Shown here piece after piece: positions 43,787-53,262 of a stretch of 64,000 nt of DNA (position 1 is its first letter; the number at the start of each line of letters is the position of its first letter). Origin of the DNA: Alphaproteobacteria bacterium (GTDB lineage: Bacteria > Pseudomonadota > Alphaproteobacteria > UBA8366 > GCA-2717185); the NCBI GenBank assembly GCA_012103325.1, contig WLWY01000005.1, forward strand, positions 310,001 to 374,000, read 5' to 3'. Position numbers and translations under genes: made by a program. The notes under the pieces were generated by a model that saw only the letters and a list, made by a program, of their open reading frames with translations, ran no database searches and was not told where the DNA came from.

Positions 43787-44491
43787 ATGACCGATATCGA
43801 GATGCTGAAGCGCGAAGTGAAGGTGCTGGTCTTCGATCAATACGGCACCGTCGTCGACATGCAGGGCGGGCTGACCGAAATCGTGACCGCCTATTTCAAG
43901 GACAAGAAGGTCGACATCGACCCGGGCCGCTTCGTGACCTGGTGGCGCCGCACCCATTTCGAAAATTCGATGATCGATTCCCTCTGCAACCGCGGCCACA
44001 CGCCCTACCGCGAGATCGGCCACCGCGCGGTGGACTACACGCTGGAACGCGCCGGCATTCCCCACACGTCGGAGGAAGTCCAGTACCTCGTCGCCGAGAT
44101 CGAAAAGCTGCGGCCGTTCCCGGAGGTGCCGGCGGCGCTGGAGAAACTCCATACGCGATACAAGCTCGCTATCCTGTCGAACGGCGACCGGGACATGCTG
44201 GAAGCGGCGAAGCCCTATATCGGCTTCGATTTCGACGCGACGATTTCGGTGCAGGAAGCCGGTGCGTTCAAGCCACATCACCGAACCTATGAGCGGGCGT
44301 CTGAGATTCTGGACGTCAGCCGCTCATCGATCCTGTTTGTCGCCAACCATCAGTTCGATTGCACCGGCGCGAAGGCGTTCGGTATGCGCACCGCCTTCAT
44401 CGACCGCCGCGACCGCCCTTTCGGGCAGACGCCGCATACGCCGGACATCACGGTGCGCGACATGGGCGCCCTGGCCGACCTGATCGCGTAA
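43787..44491 (+). CDS. HAD-superfamily hydrolase, 2-haloacid dehalogenase type II-like
   Basis: A 234-residue haloacid dehalogenase-fold enzyme. The nucleophile is Asp17 in KVLVFDQYGTVVD. Motif II (KLAILSNGDRDML) and motif III/IV (AFKPHHRTYERA then ILFVANHQFDCTGAKAFGMRTAFIDR) follow. The SNGD and VANHQFDC-like patterns are those of 2-haloacid dehalogenases. Motif I lacks a second Asp two residues on (DQYGT), as in dehalogenases, and unlike phosphatases (DxD). A GGGGGT site precedes the ATG. It is probably controlled by the divergent LysR gene. Confidence 0.85.
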   Translation: MTDIEMLKREVKVLVFDQYGTVVDMQGGLTEIVTAYFKDKKVDIDPGRFVTWWRRTHFENSMIDSLCNRGHTPYREIGHRAVDYTLERAGIPHTSEEVQYLVAEIEKLRPFPEVPAALEKLHTRYKLAILSNGDRDMLEAAKPYIGFDFDATISVQEAGAFKPHHRTYERASEILDVSRSSILFVANHQFDCTGAKAFGMRTAFIDRRDRPFGQTPHTPDITVRDMGALADLIA

Positions 44492-44494
44492 CGC

Positions 44495-46294
44495 CTATTT
44501 CAGCTTTGCCTTCACATAGGACCCCGGCGCGTCTTCGATCACCTTGAGGTCCCCGTCGCCCGGTGTGCGGGCCGGCACCTTGCCGCCGCCGTGGCGGGAA
44601 ATCCATTTGTCCCATTCCGACCACCAGGAACCCGGTTTCTCGGTCGCGCCGGCGAGCCAGGCGTCCGGGTCTTTGGGCTTTTTCGTGTTGGTCCAGTGGG
44701 AATATTTGCCGCTCTCGGCCGGATTGACGACACCGGCAATGTGACCCGACGCGGCGAGGCAGAAGCGAGAGGGACCGCCATAGGCGTGCACGCCGGCGTA
44801 GGTCGACTTCCACGGCGCGATATGGTCTTCGCGGGTCGACAGCAGAAACTTGGGTGTCTTTACCTTGCTCAGATCGATCGGCACGCCATTCAGCTCGATG
44901 CCGCCCGGCTCGATCAGCTTATTCTCGACATACATCTTGCGTAGATAAAATTTATGCATCGCCGCGGGCATGCGCGTGGAATCGGAATTCCAGTACAGCA
45001 GGTCGAAGGGGAAGGGGTCCTTGCCCAGCAGGTAGTTGTTGATGACGAAGGACCAGATCAAATCGTTGGCGCGCAGCATGTTGAAGGTCGTCGCCATCTC
45101 GCTACCTTCGAGATAGCCGCGTTCGTCCATGCGTTCTTCCAGGGCGGCAAGCTGCTCATCGTCGATGAAGACGCCGAGCTCGCCCGGTTCCTCGAAGTCG
45201 ATCAGTGATACGAAGAATGTGGCGGAGACGATGCGGTCGTCGTTGGTTGCCGCCATATAGCCGAGGGTTGCCGCCAGCAAGGTGCCGCCGAGGCAGTATC
45301 CGATGACGTTGGTTTCCTTTTCGCCCGTCGCGGCTTCGATCGCATCCAGCGCCGCAAGCGTGCCTTCGAGCATGTAATCCTCGAAGCCCTTGTCCGCCAG
45401 CTTCTCATCCGGGTTCACCCAGGAGACGACGAAGACGGTATGGCCCTGTTCGACGGCCCAGCGGATGAAGGAGTTCTTTGGCCGCAGATCGAGAATGTAG
45501 AACTTGTTGATCCAGGGCGGAATGATCAGGAGCGGCCGTTTGTGCACCTGTTTTGTCGTGGGTTCGTATTGGATCAATTGCATAAGATCGGTTTGGGCCA
45601 CGACCTTTCCCGGTGTCGTCGCAATGTTCTTGCCTACTTCGAAGGCTTCGTCATCGACCATGCGGATCCGCAGGCTGCCGTCGCCGCGTTCCAAATCGTC
45701 GAGCATGTTCTCCAGACCCTTCACGAGGTTCTCGCCGCGCGAATCAATGGTCGCCTGGAGGACCTGCGGGTTGGTCATGACGAAGTTCGACGGCGCCATC
45801 GCGTCGGCGAATTGCCGTGTGTAAAAATCGACCTTCTTTGCCGTCTGGTCATCCAGACCTTCGACGTCTCGTACCGTGTCGACCATCCAGCGGGAGGTCA
45901 GCAGGTAGGACTGTTTGATGAAATCGAAGACGCCGTTGTCGCTCCAGGACGGATCGCTGAACCGGCGGTCGTCCTTTTCCGGCATGGCGATCGGTTCGGT
46001 CGTTTCTCCCAGAAAACGGCGCGTCGTGTTCTGCCACAGGGTCATATAGTCCTGCCACAGCGCGGCCTGCGCCTCGATCATTTTCGCCGGATCGGTCATC
46101 ATCTGGCGCGTCATTTCGAAGAAGGCTTCGCCGATATTCAGCGGGTCGCCGTGCCCCAGCGCGTTTTCTTTCCCGGCCTGCCGGGACAGGAACGCCTGGA
46201 CGAGGCGCTGGCTGCGCTCCGCGATATTCGCCAGATTGGCGGCAAGCTCCGCCGCGTCCGGGCTGCTGTTTTCGCTATCCGATTGATCGCTCAT
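44495..46294 (-). CDS. phaC: Class I poly(3-hydroxyalkanoate) synthase
   Basis: Polymerises (R)-3-hydroxyacyl-CoA into PHA storage granules. The 599-residue length fits class I synthases. The N-terminal domain (about 60-230) has the PhaC_N sequence FDFIKQSYLLTSRWM. The alpha/beta-hydrolase domain has the lipase-box-like GYCLGG with catalytic Cys334, plus Asp490 (TREDHIAPW) and His518 (ASGHIAG). The tryptophan-containing WSDNGVFDF segment is also typical. The gene converges with the HAD gene (stops 3 bp apart). No phaA, phaB, phasin or depolymerase gene is nearby, so it is an isolated copy. Confidence 0.96.
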   Translation of the reverse strand: MSDQSDSENSSPDAAELAANLANIAERSQRLVQAFLSRQAGKENALGHGDPLNIGEAFFEMTRQMMTDPAKMIEAQAALWQDYMTLWQNTTRRFLGETTEPIAMPEKDDRRFSDPSWSDNGVFDFIKQSYLLTSRWMVDTVRDVEGLDDQTAKKVDFYTRQFADAMAPSNFVMTNPQVLQATIDSRGENLVKGLENMLDDLERGDGSLRIRMVDDEAFEVGKNIATTPGKVVAQTDLMQLIQYEPTTKQVHKRPLLIIPPWINKFYILDLRPKNSFIRWAVEQGHTVFVVSWVNPDEKLADKGFEDYMLEGTLAALDAIEAATGEKETNVIGYCLGGTLLAATLGYMAATNDDRIVSATFFVSLIDFEEPGELGVFIDDEQLAALEERMDERGYLEGSEMATTFNMLRANDLIWSFVINNYLLGKDPFPFDLLYWNSDSTRMPAAMHKFYLRKMYVENKLIEPGGIELNGVPIDLSKVKTPKFLLSTREDHIAPWKSTYAGVHAYGGPSRFCLAASGHIAGVVNPAESGKYSHWTNTKKPKDPDAWLAGATEKPGSWWSEWDKWISRHGGGKVPARTPGDGDLKVIEDAPGSYVKAKLK

Positions 46295-46391
46295 TGGAGG
46301 TTCCTTATTGTGGCCGGCATCGTCGGGACGTAGCCGCGAAGGACTGGGCCGGCTGCGTATTACTGCATGCTATTAGGACCGATCCGAAATT

Positions 46392-47483
46392 ATGTTGCAG
46401 TGCAAAAAAATGCAAGACACGATCACTGGAAATTACATCGCCGGATTTCGCAAGGGTGGGATAGTGTTGGCGGTGGTCATGTCTGTTTTGATGAGTGGCT
46501 GTGAGATTATTCCAGATGCCGTCAATCCCGTAACGTGGTTCGAGGATGACGAGAAAGAAGCACCTCCTACCGCCGAGCAGCGTAAACAGGAATACCCCAA
46601 GCTGGGCGCCGTTCCAAAGCGGCCGCCGTCCCTGGAAACGCAGCAGTCGAAGATTGCCGAAGGTCTGACGGCGGATCTGGAGAACGCGCGTTATACGGAT
46701 GAGAAGATAAAGCAGGAAGCCGCACGCCGTGCCGCAGGAACGTCTGTTGCACCGGCGACCCGGTCGGTTCCGGCGCCGCGTCCCGTTCCATCTGCGCCGC
46801 GGGTTTCCAGCGTGCCGCCCGCTCCTGCTGCGAGATCCGCGGTTCCGCCGCCGCCTGTTGCGCGGCCGGCCGCGCCGCAACCCGTACGGCCAACGGTCAC
46901 AGCCCCGGCGCGACGGTCCGCGGTTCCACCGCCGCCAGCGGCACCTCGTCCAGCCGTACCAGCCCCGACGCAACAGCCGTCCGTAGCGCCGCCATTGCAG
47001 GCCAGCGGCAGCGCCGCGCCGCAAGCACCGGCTGTGCGGAATGCGCCTACGCCACCGCAGCCAACGGCGCCTCCTGTCGCGCCGGCTCCGCAAACTGCTC
47101 AACCACCTGCTATCCCGGCGCTGGGGCAAGTCGTTAAGGTGGGCACGATCTATTTTTCGGACGGATCGACCAAATTAGAGCAAAGGGACGAGTTGATTTT
47201 GCGGGAGATCGCGTCCGCGCAGCGACAGACCGGGCGTGCTGTTCGGATTGTCGGGCATGCCAGCGGCCGGGCTCGGACGTTCGACGCGGCGCGACGTCAT
47301 TTGATCAACTATCAAGTTTCGCTGGAACGGGCGCATGCGGTGGCGGCCGTGTTACTTCGAATGGGAATTCCTGTCGGCAAGCTGCTGGTCGAAGGAAAGG
47401 GCGATACCCAACCGATCTATGCGGAATATACAGCGACCGGTGAAGCCGCCAACCGTCGCACCGAACTCTATTTGGTCAACTAG
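46392..47483 (+). CDS. OmpA-family lipoprotein with proline-rich linker
   Basis: A 363-residue envelope protein. A lipoprotein signal (VLAVVMSVLMSGC, Cys37 from ATG 46392 or Cys31 from ATG 46410) is followed by an acidic stretch. A long Pro/Ala linker (about 115-235, VPPPPxA units) comes next, and then a C-terminal OmpA/Pal peptidoglycan-binding domain: GTIYFSDGSTKLEQRDELILREIA, VRIVGHASGRA and GDTQPIYAEYTATGEAANRRTELYL. This would tether the outer membrane to the cell wall. Its overall design parallels the SPOR lipoprotein at 13652. It is divergent from phaC and ends 1 bp from the next gene's stop. Confidence 0.9.
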   Translation: MLQCKKMQDTITGNYIAGFRKGGIVLAVVMSVLMSGCEIIPDAVNPVTWFEDDEKEAPPTAEQRKQEYPKLGAVPKRPPSLETQQSKIAEGLTADLENARYTDEKIKQEAARRAAGTSVAPATRSVPAPRPVPSAPRVSSVPPAPAARSAVPPPPVARPAAPQPVRPTVTAPARRSAVPPPPAAPRPAVPAPTQQPSVAPPLQASGSAAPQAPAVRNAPTPPQPTAPPVAPAPQTAQPPAIPALGQVVKVGTIYFSDGSTKLEQRDELILREIASAQRQTGRAVRIVGHASGRARTFDAARRHLINYQVSLERAHAVAAVLLRMGIPVGKLLVEGKGDTQPIYAEYTATGEAANRRTELYLVN

Positions 47484-47484
47484 G

Positions 47485-48207
47485 TTAGTACCTCGATAGG
47501 CTTGCGACGGCTGGGCTGTCGTCAGTGCCGCAAACTGTCGCCGAGTGACCGGTACCGCACGACAGGGCGACGCGTGTCGAGATCGCGGTTTTGCCGAAAT
47601 TGGCCTCCAGGCCCTCTGCGTCGAGCCGGTTGAACGGTCCGGCCGTTACTTGGTAAAGCAGATCGCCTTCGTATAGGACCATGCGGATTTTCGTGTCGAG
47701 ACCGGCATGCTCCAGACGGACCTTTTCGGCATCTCCCAGCGCGCGGTATTGACCGATGACCAGATAGTTTTTGCCGTCGCTGAAGCCAGCCTTCGGTTCG
47801 CCGTCATGATCGATCTTGTCGAGGGTATCCGCCATCGCGAGGAGCGCTGTATCGAGAGACCGTGGCGTTTCCGCCGAAACGGGCTGTAGGTCCGCATCAA
47901 GGTTTGTGGCGAGTGCGATCATGCTATCCCGCAGGCGTTCCGTCGGCTGTGTTGGTGTTGTCGGCGTGTTTTCGACAATCGCTGTCCCGTCGATATCTAC
48001 TGGGTTGCAGATTTCCTTGCCGAGTGCGACGCGGTGCATTGCGCAATCCTGCTCCGCGACAGCGGAAAATGCGTGATCCGAAATGCCTTTACCAGTTGTT
48101 GCGTAGCTCAAGCCGGTCATGGCCCATGATGCGAGCTGAACCGAGACAGGCAAGGCGCAACCGCCCAAGAGAAAGGTAACGCCGACGAACAAAAGAGAAT
48201 AACGCAT
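47485..48207 (-). CDS. Lipoprotein with SPOR-like C-terminus
   Basis: A 240-residue predicted lipoprotein with lipobox LLGGC (Cys17). The middle has no recognised domain. The C-terminal third (KNYLVIGQYRALGDAEKVRLEHAGLDTKIRMVLYEGDLLYQVTAGPFNRLDAEGLEAN) has the strand-helix-strand order and the Y-VxAGPF end of SPOR domains. It converges tail to tail with the OmpA-like lipoprotein gene, with one base between the stops. An envelope or septal role is inferred. AT-rich DNA precedes its start. Confidence 0.8.
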   Translation of the reverse strand: MRYSLLFVGVTFLLGGCALPVSVQLASWAMTGLSYATTGKGISDHAFSAVAEQDCAMHRVALGKEICNPVDIDGTAIVENTPTTPTQPTERLRDSMIALATNLDADLQPVSAETPRSLDTALLAMADTLDKIDHDGEPKAGFSDGKNYLVIGQYRALGDAEKVRLEHAGLDTKIRMVLYEGDLLYQVTAGPFNRLDAEGLEANFGKTAISTRVALSCGTGHSATVCGTDDSPAVASLSRY

Positions 48208-48376
48208 GATCTATATACTCGTACCGAGGGAAATGTTCTTGATCAGTAAAGATCAAATCCTAAATTTTAGCAACAACTATAAAATAAGTATTATGTAAAT
48301 ATTAAAAATCGGTTAACTATAATACTTTGAAAATTTTGTTAAGATTAATATACAATTTTCGATAATTTAGAAATTT
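48208..48376. other. AT-rich intergenic stretch
   Basis: 169 bp with strongly raised A+T and short runs of A and T between two minus-strand genes. It could hold the lipoprotein promoter. No factor site or hairpin terminator is evident. Confidence 0.5.
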
Positions 48377-50416
48377 CTACGTTATTTCGGTGGTATTTTT
48401 ATTATTTACCATGAAAGAAGCCGGTGGAAGACCGGTTTTCAGCCGATTCATCATATGATTGTAAGCTGTTTCGAGTTCGAGGACGTGTTGCTGATAATTG
48501 AAGATCTCACGTTCAACGATAGGACGCATCGTTTTGCGCAAATTCGCGAGACGATCTGTATTCAACGCGAGACGTTGCGCGATATCGATATATTCGGTCG
48601 CGGTATGAGCGATAAGGTCGGTCAGGCCCAGTTTTGCGAGATAGCTCGCGCCTTGCCGCCCCATATATGTCTCGCTTTCCATCGTCACGAGCGGCAAACC
48701 CATCCATAGGGCCTCACAACTGGTCGTGCCGCCGTTGCAAGGAAAGGGGTCGAGTGTCAAATCGGCTTCCTGCATTCCAGAAAGGTGGTCGGCTCGGGTC
48801 GCGCGCATGCCCTGGAATTCGAGCCGTGTTGCATCGACACCGTGGGCGACGAAGCGCGCCTGATAGAAATCTCGCGTCGTTTGATTGCCGAAATGAATCG
48901 AACTGCGGAGGATCAACCGCGCGTTTGGGACGGCGTTCAGGATTCGGGCCCAAACCGCGATGACGTCATCACCGATCTTGGCATGGTTGTTAAAACTGCC
49001 GAACGTAACGTAGCCGTTCTTGAGGCAAGGGGGTGGCAATGGTGTCGGCGCGTCCGGCGGCGGCAGGTAAACGTTGTGATTGGTCAATCGAACGAGTGCT
49101 TCGGTATAGAACGCCTCGACACGGCCGATCGGGTCGGACACGGGTTCCGTGATGATATAGTCCGTCGTCTCAAACCCCGTCGATGCGACGCGGTTATGGT
49201 AGCCGACTTGTACGGGGGCCGAGCGATAGGCAAGAACCCTACGGTCCTTGCCGCGGAAAAATGACGCCAGGATAAAGATATCGATCTCATCCCGCCGTAT
49301 CCGCGCCGCCGTTTCGGCGATCGTATCCCGGGAAATATCCTGCCAAGACTCGACATAGCCGCCGAGCCTGGCCGTCACGTGATCTGTTGTTTCGTTGCCG
49401 TAGTACCCGGTGACATGGAAGCGGTCATGGTCATGGCGGGCCAACACGGGTTCGAGAAACCAGGATGTGACGTGATCGAGAAGGTCGTAGGCCAAGTAGG
49501 CAATGCGAATTCTATCGTCGGCGCGGGCAATCGCGGGAGCCGATATCGCCGGACTATCGGCCGCGTCGACAAGCCGGCGGCTCCAGGCCCGGTTTAGGTC
49601 GAACAGGGCGGCGGCGTCCGAATGCGGATCGAACGCTGTGTAAAAGCATAACCCGGATATTGCATCGAGATTGAAGGGGGACGCGGCGTGTGATGTACGC
49701 AAGCAGGCCAGCGCGGACTGGGTGTCGCCGCGCGCGATAAAGACATCGGCGAGTTCGTTCAGGGCCTCGTGATGTGCTGGTACCAGCGCAAGGCAGCGCT
49801 GCAATGCCGCTTCGGCGTCCTCATTCTGTCCCGTGCGTTTTAAGGAAGCGCCTAATACGAATTGGGCATCGGGAGAGTTGGCCAAGAGCGTGGCCGCGCG
49901 TTTCGCTGGTTCTTGCGCCTCGGTGAATAGTTTGCGTGCCATGAGGCAGCGGGCGTGAAACAGTTGGATACCGCCATCGTTTGGCATGTATCTGACAACG
50001 CGCTCTATCGCGGTTGTTGCCGCTTCGAATTTCTGTACGGCGAACAGGGCCGTGGCGTGTATCAGGTCTGCCTCGATGCAGTCGGCATCCAGCGCCAGCG
50101 TCTTCGCTGCAGCCTCGGTGCAAGCCGGCCAATTTGAGAGGTCATGGAGCGTTCGTGTCAGCTCGAGCCAGATGTCTGCCGACTCCGGTGCGAACTGAGC
50201 CGCTCGATCCAGCAGGGTGGCGGATTCGGCGAGGTCGCCCTGTTCTCGGCGTAATACGCCGAGCAACTGTAATGCTTCGCTCCGCTCGGGGTCGAGCACC
50301 AGCGCCCGCCGATAAAGCGTTTCGGCGTCGTCGAGGTTGCCTGCCGCATGGTGATGCTGTGCGTTGCGAAGTGCGTCGCTTGCTTCCGCGTAGACTGCTG
50401 GGTCCGGGTTGGTCAT
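48377..50416 (-). CDS. TPR-SPINDLY-type O-linked glycosyltransferase
   Basis: A 679-residue cytoplasmic protein. The first 290 residues are tetratricopeptide repeats (for example AGNLDDAETLYRRALVLDPERSEALQLLG). The remainder is a glycosyltransferase family 41 catalytic region: RIAYLAYDLLDHVTSWFLEPVLARHD, QVGYHNRVASTGFETTDYIITE, VTFGSFNNHAKIGDDVI with the lysine that contacts UDP, and LDPFPCNGGTTSCEALWMGLPLVT. Start ATG 50416. Bacterial SPINDLY-like enzymes often modify flagellin or surface proteins. A flagellar hook-type gene lies 6 kb away, and the RTX protein is far off, so the acceptor is unknown. Confidence 0.9.
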   Translation of the reverse strand: MTNPDPAVYAEASDALRNAQHHHAAGNLDDAETLYRRALVLDPERSEALQLLGVLRREQGDLAESATLLDRAAQFAPESADIWLELTRTLHDLSNWPACTEAAAKTLALDADCIEADLIHATALFAVQKFEAATTAIERVVRYMPNDGGIQLFHARCLMARKLFTEAQEPAKRAATLLANSPDAQFVLGASLKRTGQNEDAEAALQRCLALVPAHHEALNELADVFIARGDTQSALACLRTSHAASPFNLDAISGLCFYTAFDPHSDAAALFDLNRAWSRRLVDAADSPAISAPAIARADDRIRIAYLAYDLLDHVTSWFLEPVLARHDHDRFHVTGYYGNETTDHVTARLGGYVESWQDISRDTIAETAARIRRDEIDIFILASFFRGKDRRVLAYRSAPVQVGYHNRVASTGFETTDYIITEPVSDPIGRVEAFYTEALVRLTNHNVYLPPPDAPTPLPPPCLKNGYVTFGSFNNHAKIGDDVIAVWARILNAVPNARLILRSSIHFGNQTTRDFYQARFVAHGVDATRLEFQGMRATRADHLSGMQEADLTLDPFPCNGGTTSCEALWMGLPLVTMESETYMGRQGASYLAKLGLTDLIAHTATEYIDIAQRLALNTDRLANLRKTMRPIVEREIFNYQQHVLELETAYNHMMNRLKTGLPPASFMVNNKNTTEIT

Positions 50417-50623
50417 GGCTCTGCACACTCGTGCCGCTTGCCGGGTAAAGAAGGCGTATTTCTACCGCACGCGGTACGCCGTGTCCTCACGGTAACCGAG
50501 ATATCGCGTTGGCCGAGCAAGCGGCGGGCGCAAGAAGCGGTCGACAGCGCTAGTTGGGAAGGTTACATAGTCGCCGTTGCCGCCTGCTGACGGCACTCTT
50601 TTCAACGAACACACAAATCTCCG

Positions 50624-51847
50624 ATGAATGAAGAATTTTACAAGGTAAAGCGGCTTCCACCCTACGTTTTCGCCGAAGTGAACGATATGAAAGCTCGTGC
50701 GCGAGCGGATGGTGCGGATATCATCGATTTCGGAATGGGCAATCCGGATATGCCGCCGCCGGCGCATATCATCGATAAACTGATCGAAACGACCCGGAAT
50801 CCGCGAGTCCACCGATATTCAAACTCGCGTGGTATTCCTGGCTTGAGAAAGGCGCTTGCCGGTTACTACGACCGGCGATTCGGCGTGGAAATCGATCCCG
50901 AGCGCGAGGCGATTGTGACGCTCGGCTCCAAGGAGGGGCTTGCCAATCTCGCGCAGGCGATAACCAGCCCCGGCGATGTCCTGCTTGTGCCCAACCCGTC
51001 CTATCCGATCCATCAGTTCGGTTTCATTATCGCAGGAGGATCGGCGCGCCACATTCCCGTAGCGCCTGATGGGGAGTTCATTGCGGCATTGGAGCGTGCA
51101 GTGATCCATTCCGTACCGAAACCCATCGCGCTCGTGGTGAACTATCCTTCTAATCCGACGGCATTGACCGCCGATCTGGATTTCTTTAGCGAGGTTCTGG
51201 AATTCTGTCGGCGGCATGAGATCTACGTCCTGTCCGATCTTGCGTATGCAGAGATCTATTTCGACGGCGATCCGCCACCCTCCATTCTGCAAATTCCCGG
51301 CGCGAAGGATATTGCCGTGGAATTCACCTCGTGCAGCAAGACCTATTCGATGCCTGGTTGGCGGATCGGATTCGCGGCCGGCAATCCCCGGCTGATCGCT
51401 GCCCTGGCCCGCGTCAAAAGTTACCTCGACTATGGCGCGTTTACGCCGGTGCAGGTCGCCGCGACGGCAGCGTTGAATGGACCGCAGGATTGTGTCGAGG
51501 AAGTGCGCCAAATCTACAAGGAACGGCGCGATGTCCTGATCGACAGTCTGGGCCGTGCTGGGTGGGACATCCCAAGCCCGCCGGCGACGATGTTCGCATG
51601 GGCGCCGTTGCCGCCGGCATTCGCGTCCATGGGCAGTCTCGCTTTTTCGAAGAAGCTGCTGGAGGAAGCGGAGGTCGCCGTTTCGCCCGGGATCGGGTTT
51701 GGCGAGCACGGCGAAGGTTATGTCCGGATTGCTCTGTGCGAGAACACCCATCGTATCCGTCAGGCCGCGCGCAATATTCGTCGCTTTTTGTCGCAGGCTG
51801 ATCCGTCCGATAGCGCAGCGGGCTCGCACTTGAAGGCTGTATCGTGA
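50624..51847 (+). CDS. AlaC/DapL-like PLP aminotransferase upstream of hom
   Basis: Fold-type I aminotransferase of 407 residues in the alanine/aspartate aminotransferase class. Key segments are DFGMGNPDMPPPAHI (35-49), YSNSRGIPGLRKALAGYY, VVNYPSNPTA (171-180), LSDLAYAEIYF and the PLP lysine Lys239 in SCSKTYSMPGWRIGF. The pattern is closest to AlaC (glutamate-pyruvate aminotransferase). It overlaps homoserine dehydrogenase by 4 nt (GTGA), an arrangement common in alphaproteobacteria, which suggests linked control of amino-acid synthesis. Confidence 0.9.
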   Translation: MNEEFYKVKRLPPYVFAEVNDMKARARADGADIIDFGMGNPDMPPPAHIIDKLIETTRNPRVHRYSNSRGIPGLRKALAGYYDRRFGVEIDPEREAIVTLGSKEGLANLAQAITSPGDVLLVPNPSYPIHQFGFIIAGGSARHIPVAPDGEFIAALERAVIHSVPKPIALVVNYPSNPTALTADLDFFSEVLEFCRRHEIYVLSDLAYAEIYFDGDPPPSILQIPGAKDIAVEFTSCSKTYSMPGWRIGFAAGNPRLIAALARVKSYLDYGAFTPVQVAATAALNGPQDCVEEVRQIYKERRDVLIDSLGRAGWDIPSPPATMFAWAPLPPAFASMGSLAFSKKLLEEAEVAVSPGIGFGEHGEGYVRIALCENTHRIRQAARNIRRFLSQADPSDSAAGSHLKAVS

Positions 51848-53136
51848 CCGCGCCGTTGAAGATAGCCGTTGCGGGGCTCGGCGTTGTCGGCGCTGAAACC
51901 GTTCGATTGATCGCGGCGCAGCACGATGTGCTCGCCCGCCGTGGCGGCCGGCCGCTGGTCGTTACCGCAGTTTCGGCGCGTGACAAGAACCGGGACCGGG
52001 GTGTCTCGTTCGATGGAATCGAGTGGTTCGACGATCCGGTCGCCATGGCGCGCAGTGCCGATGCGGATGTGATTTGCGAGTTGATCGGTGGCAGCGACGG
52101 CGTGGCGCGCGATGTGTGCGAGGTGGCGATTGCTGCCGGCCGACATGTCGTCACCGCGAACAAGGCTCTGATTGCCATGCATGGCGCTTCGCTGGGGCGC
52201 GACGCAGAGGCGGCAAAAAGAACGCTCGCCTATGAAGCGGCCGTCGCCGGTGGTATCCCGATTATCAAGGCGCTGCGCGAAGGTCTGGCGGCGAACCAGG
52301 TGACGCGCCTGCAGGGCATCCTGAATGGCACGTGCAATTATATCCTAACCGTGATGCGGGAAAGCGGGCGGGATTTTGCTGAAATCCTTGCTGAAGCACA
52401 GGCGCATGGCTATGCGGAAGCCGACCCGAGTTTCGATATCGACGGTGTCGATGCCGCCCACAAGCTGGCAATCCTGACCAGCGTCGCATTCGGTTGCGAG
52501 ATCGATTTCGACGCCGTTCATATCGAAGGCATACGGCATATCGATGCGCAGGATATTCGCTTCGCGACCGAACTCGGCTATCGCATTAAGCTGCTCGGCA
52601 TCGCCGAAATGACCGAGGCTGGTGTGCAACAACGCGTGCATCCCGCCATGGTGCCATTGGAAGCGCCGATCGCGTCCGTCGAGGGCGTGTTCAACGGTGT
52701 TGTCGCGGAAGGCGATTTTGTCGGCACCACGATGTTTGAGGGCAGGGGGGCCGGCGCCGGGCCGACCGCGTCCGCTGTCGTCGCGGACATCGTGGATATT
52801 GCACGGGGCCGGGAAACGCCGACCTATGGCGTGCCCGCCGATGCGCTGCAGGCAATGCGCGTTATGCCGATGGATGAGCGGGTTGGCCTCTATTTCGTAC
52901 GTGTCATGGTTTATGACAAGCCGGGCGTCTTTGCGGATATTGCCGGCGCTTTACGCGATTCGGAGATTTCCATCGAATCGGCCATCCAGCGGAGCCGCTC
53001 CGAGGGCGGTGTGGTGCCTGTCGTGCTGACAACGCATGAGACCAAAGAGGCCTCTATGCGCCACGCTCTCAACCTTATCGGGGCCTTGGATTCCGTGGCG
53101 GAAGCGCCGCGTATGATTCGGATCGAGACGCCCTGA
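51844..53136 (+). CDS. hom: Homoserine dehydrogenase
   Basis: Reduces aspartate-4-semialdehyde to homoserine on the way to threonine, methionine and isoleucine. The 430 residues contain the N-terminal NAD(P) fold (IAVAGLGVVGAETVRLI), the catalytic domain with EAAVAGGIPIIKALREGL and GILNGTCNYIL, and a C-terminal ACT domain (about 350-430, VYDKPGVFADIAGALRDSEISIESAIQ) for threonine feedback. It starts with GTG overlapping the aminotransferase stop. glpX and recJ follow in the order seen in many alphaproteobacteria. Confidence 0.97.
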   Translation: MTAPLKIAVAGLGVVGAETVRLIAAQHDVLARRGGRPLVVTAVSARDKNRDRGVSFDGIEWFDDPVAMARSADADVICELIGGSDGVARDVCEVAIAAGRHVVTANKALIAMHGASLGRDAEAAKRTLAYEAAVAGGIPIIKALREGLAANQVTRLQGILNGTCNYILTVMRESGRDFAEILAEAQAHGYAEADPSFDIDGVDAAHKLAILTSVAFGCEIDFDAVHIEGIRHIDAQDIRFATELGYRIKLLGIAEMTEAGVQQRVHPAMVPLEAPIASVEGVFNGVVAEGDFVGTTMFEGRGAGAGPTASAVVADIVDIARGRETPTYGVPADALQAMRVMPMDERVGLYFVRVMVYDKPGVFADIAGALRDSEISIESAIQRSRSEGGVVPVVLTTHETKEASMRHALNLIGALDSVAEAPRMIRIETP

Positions 53137-53262
53137 GCGGCAGTTCTTTAAGCACGGATCGAATATTGTTTCGATCCAAGCTGTCTCTAGGGGCTACTAT
53201 CGTCGCTCCTTGGTGTGAGCTTATAATCTGAATAAGGGCCTGTCCTGCTGGGAGAGTAATAG

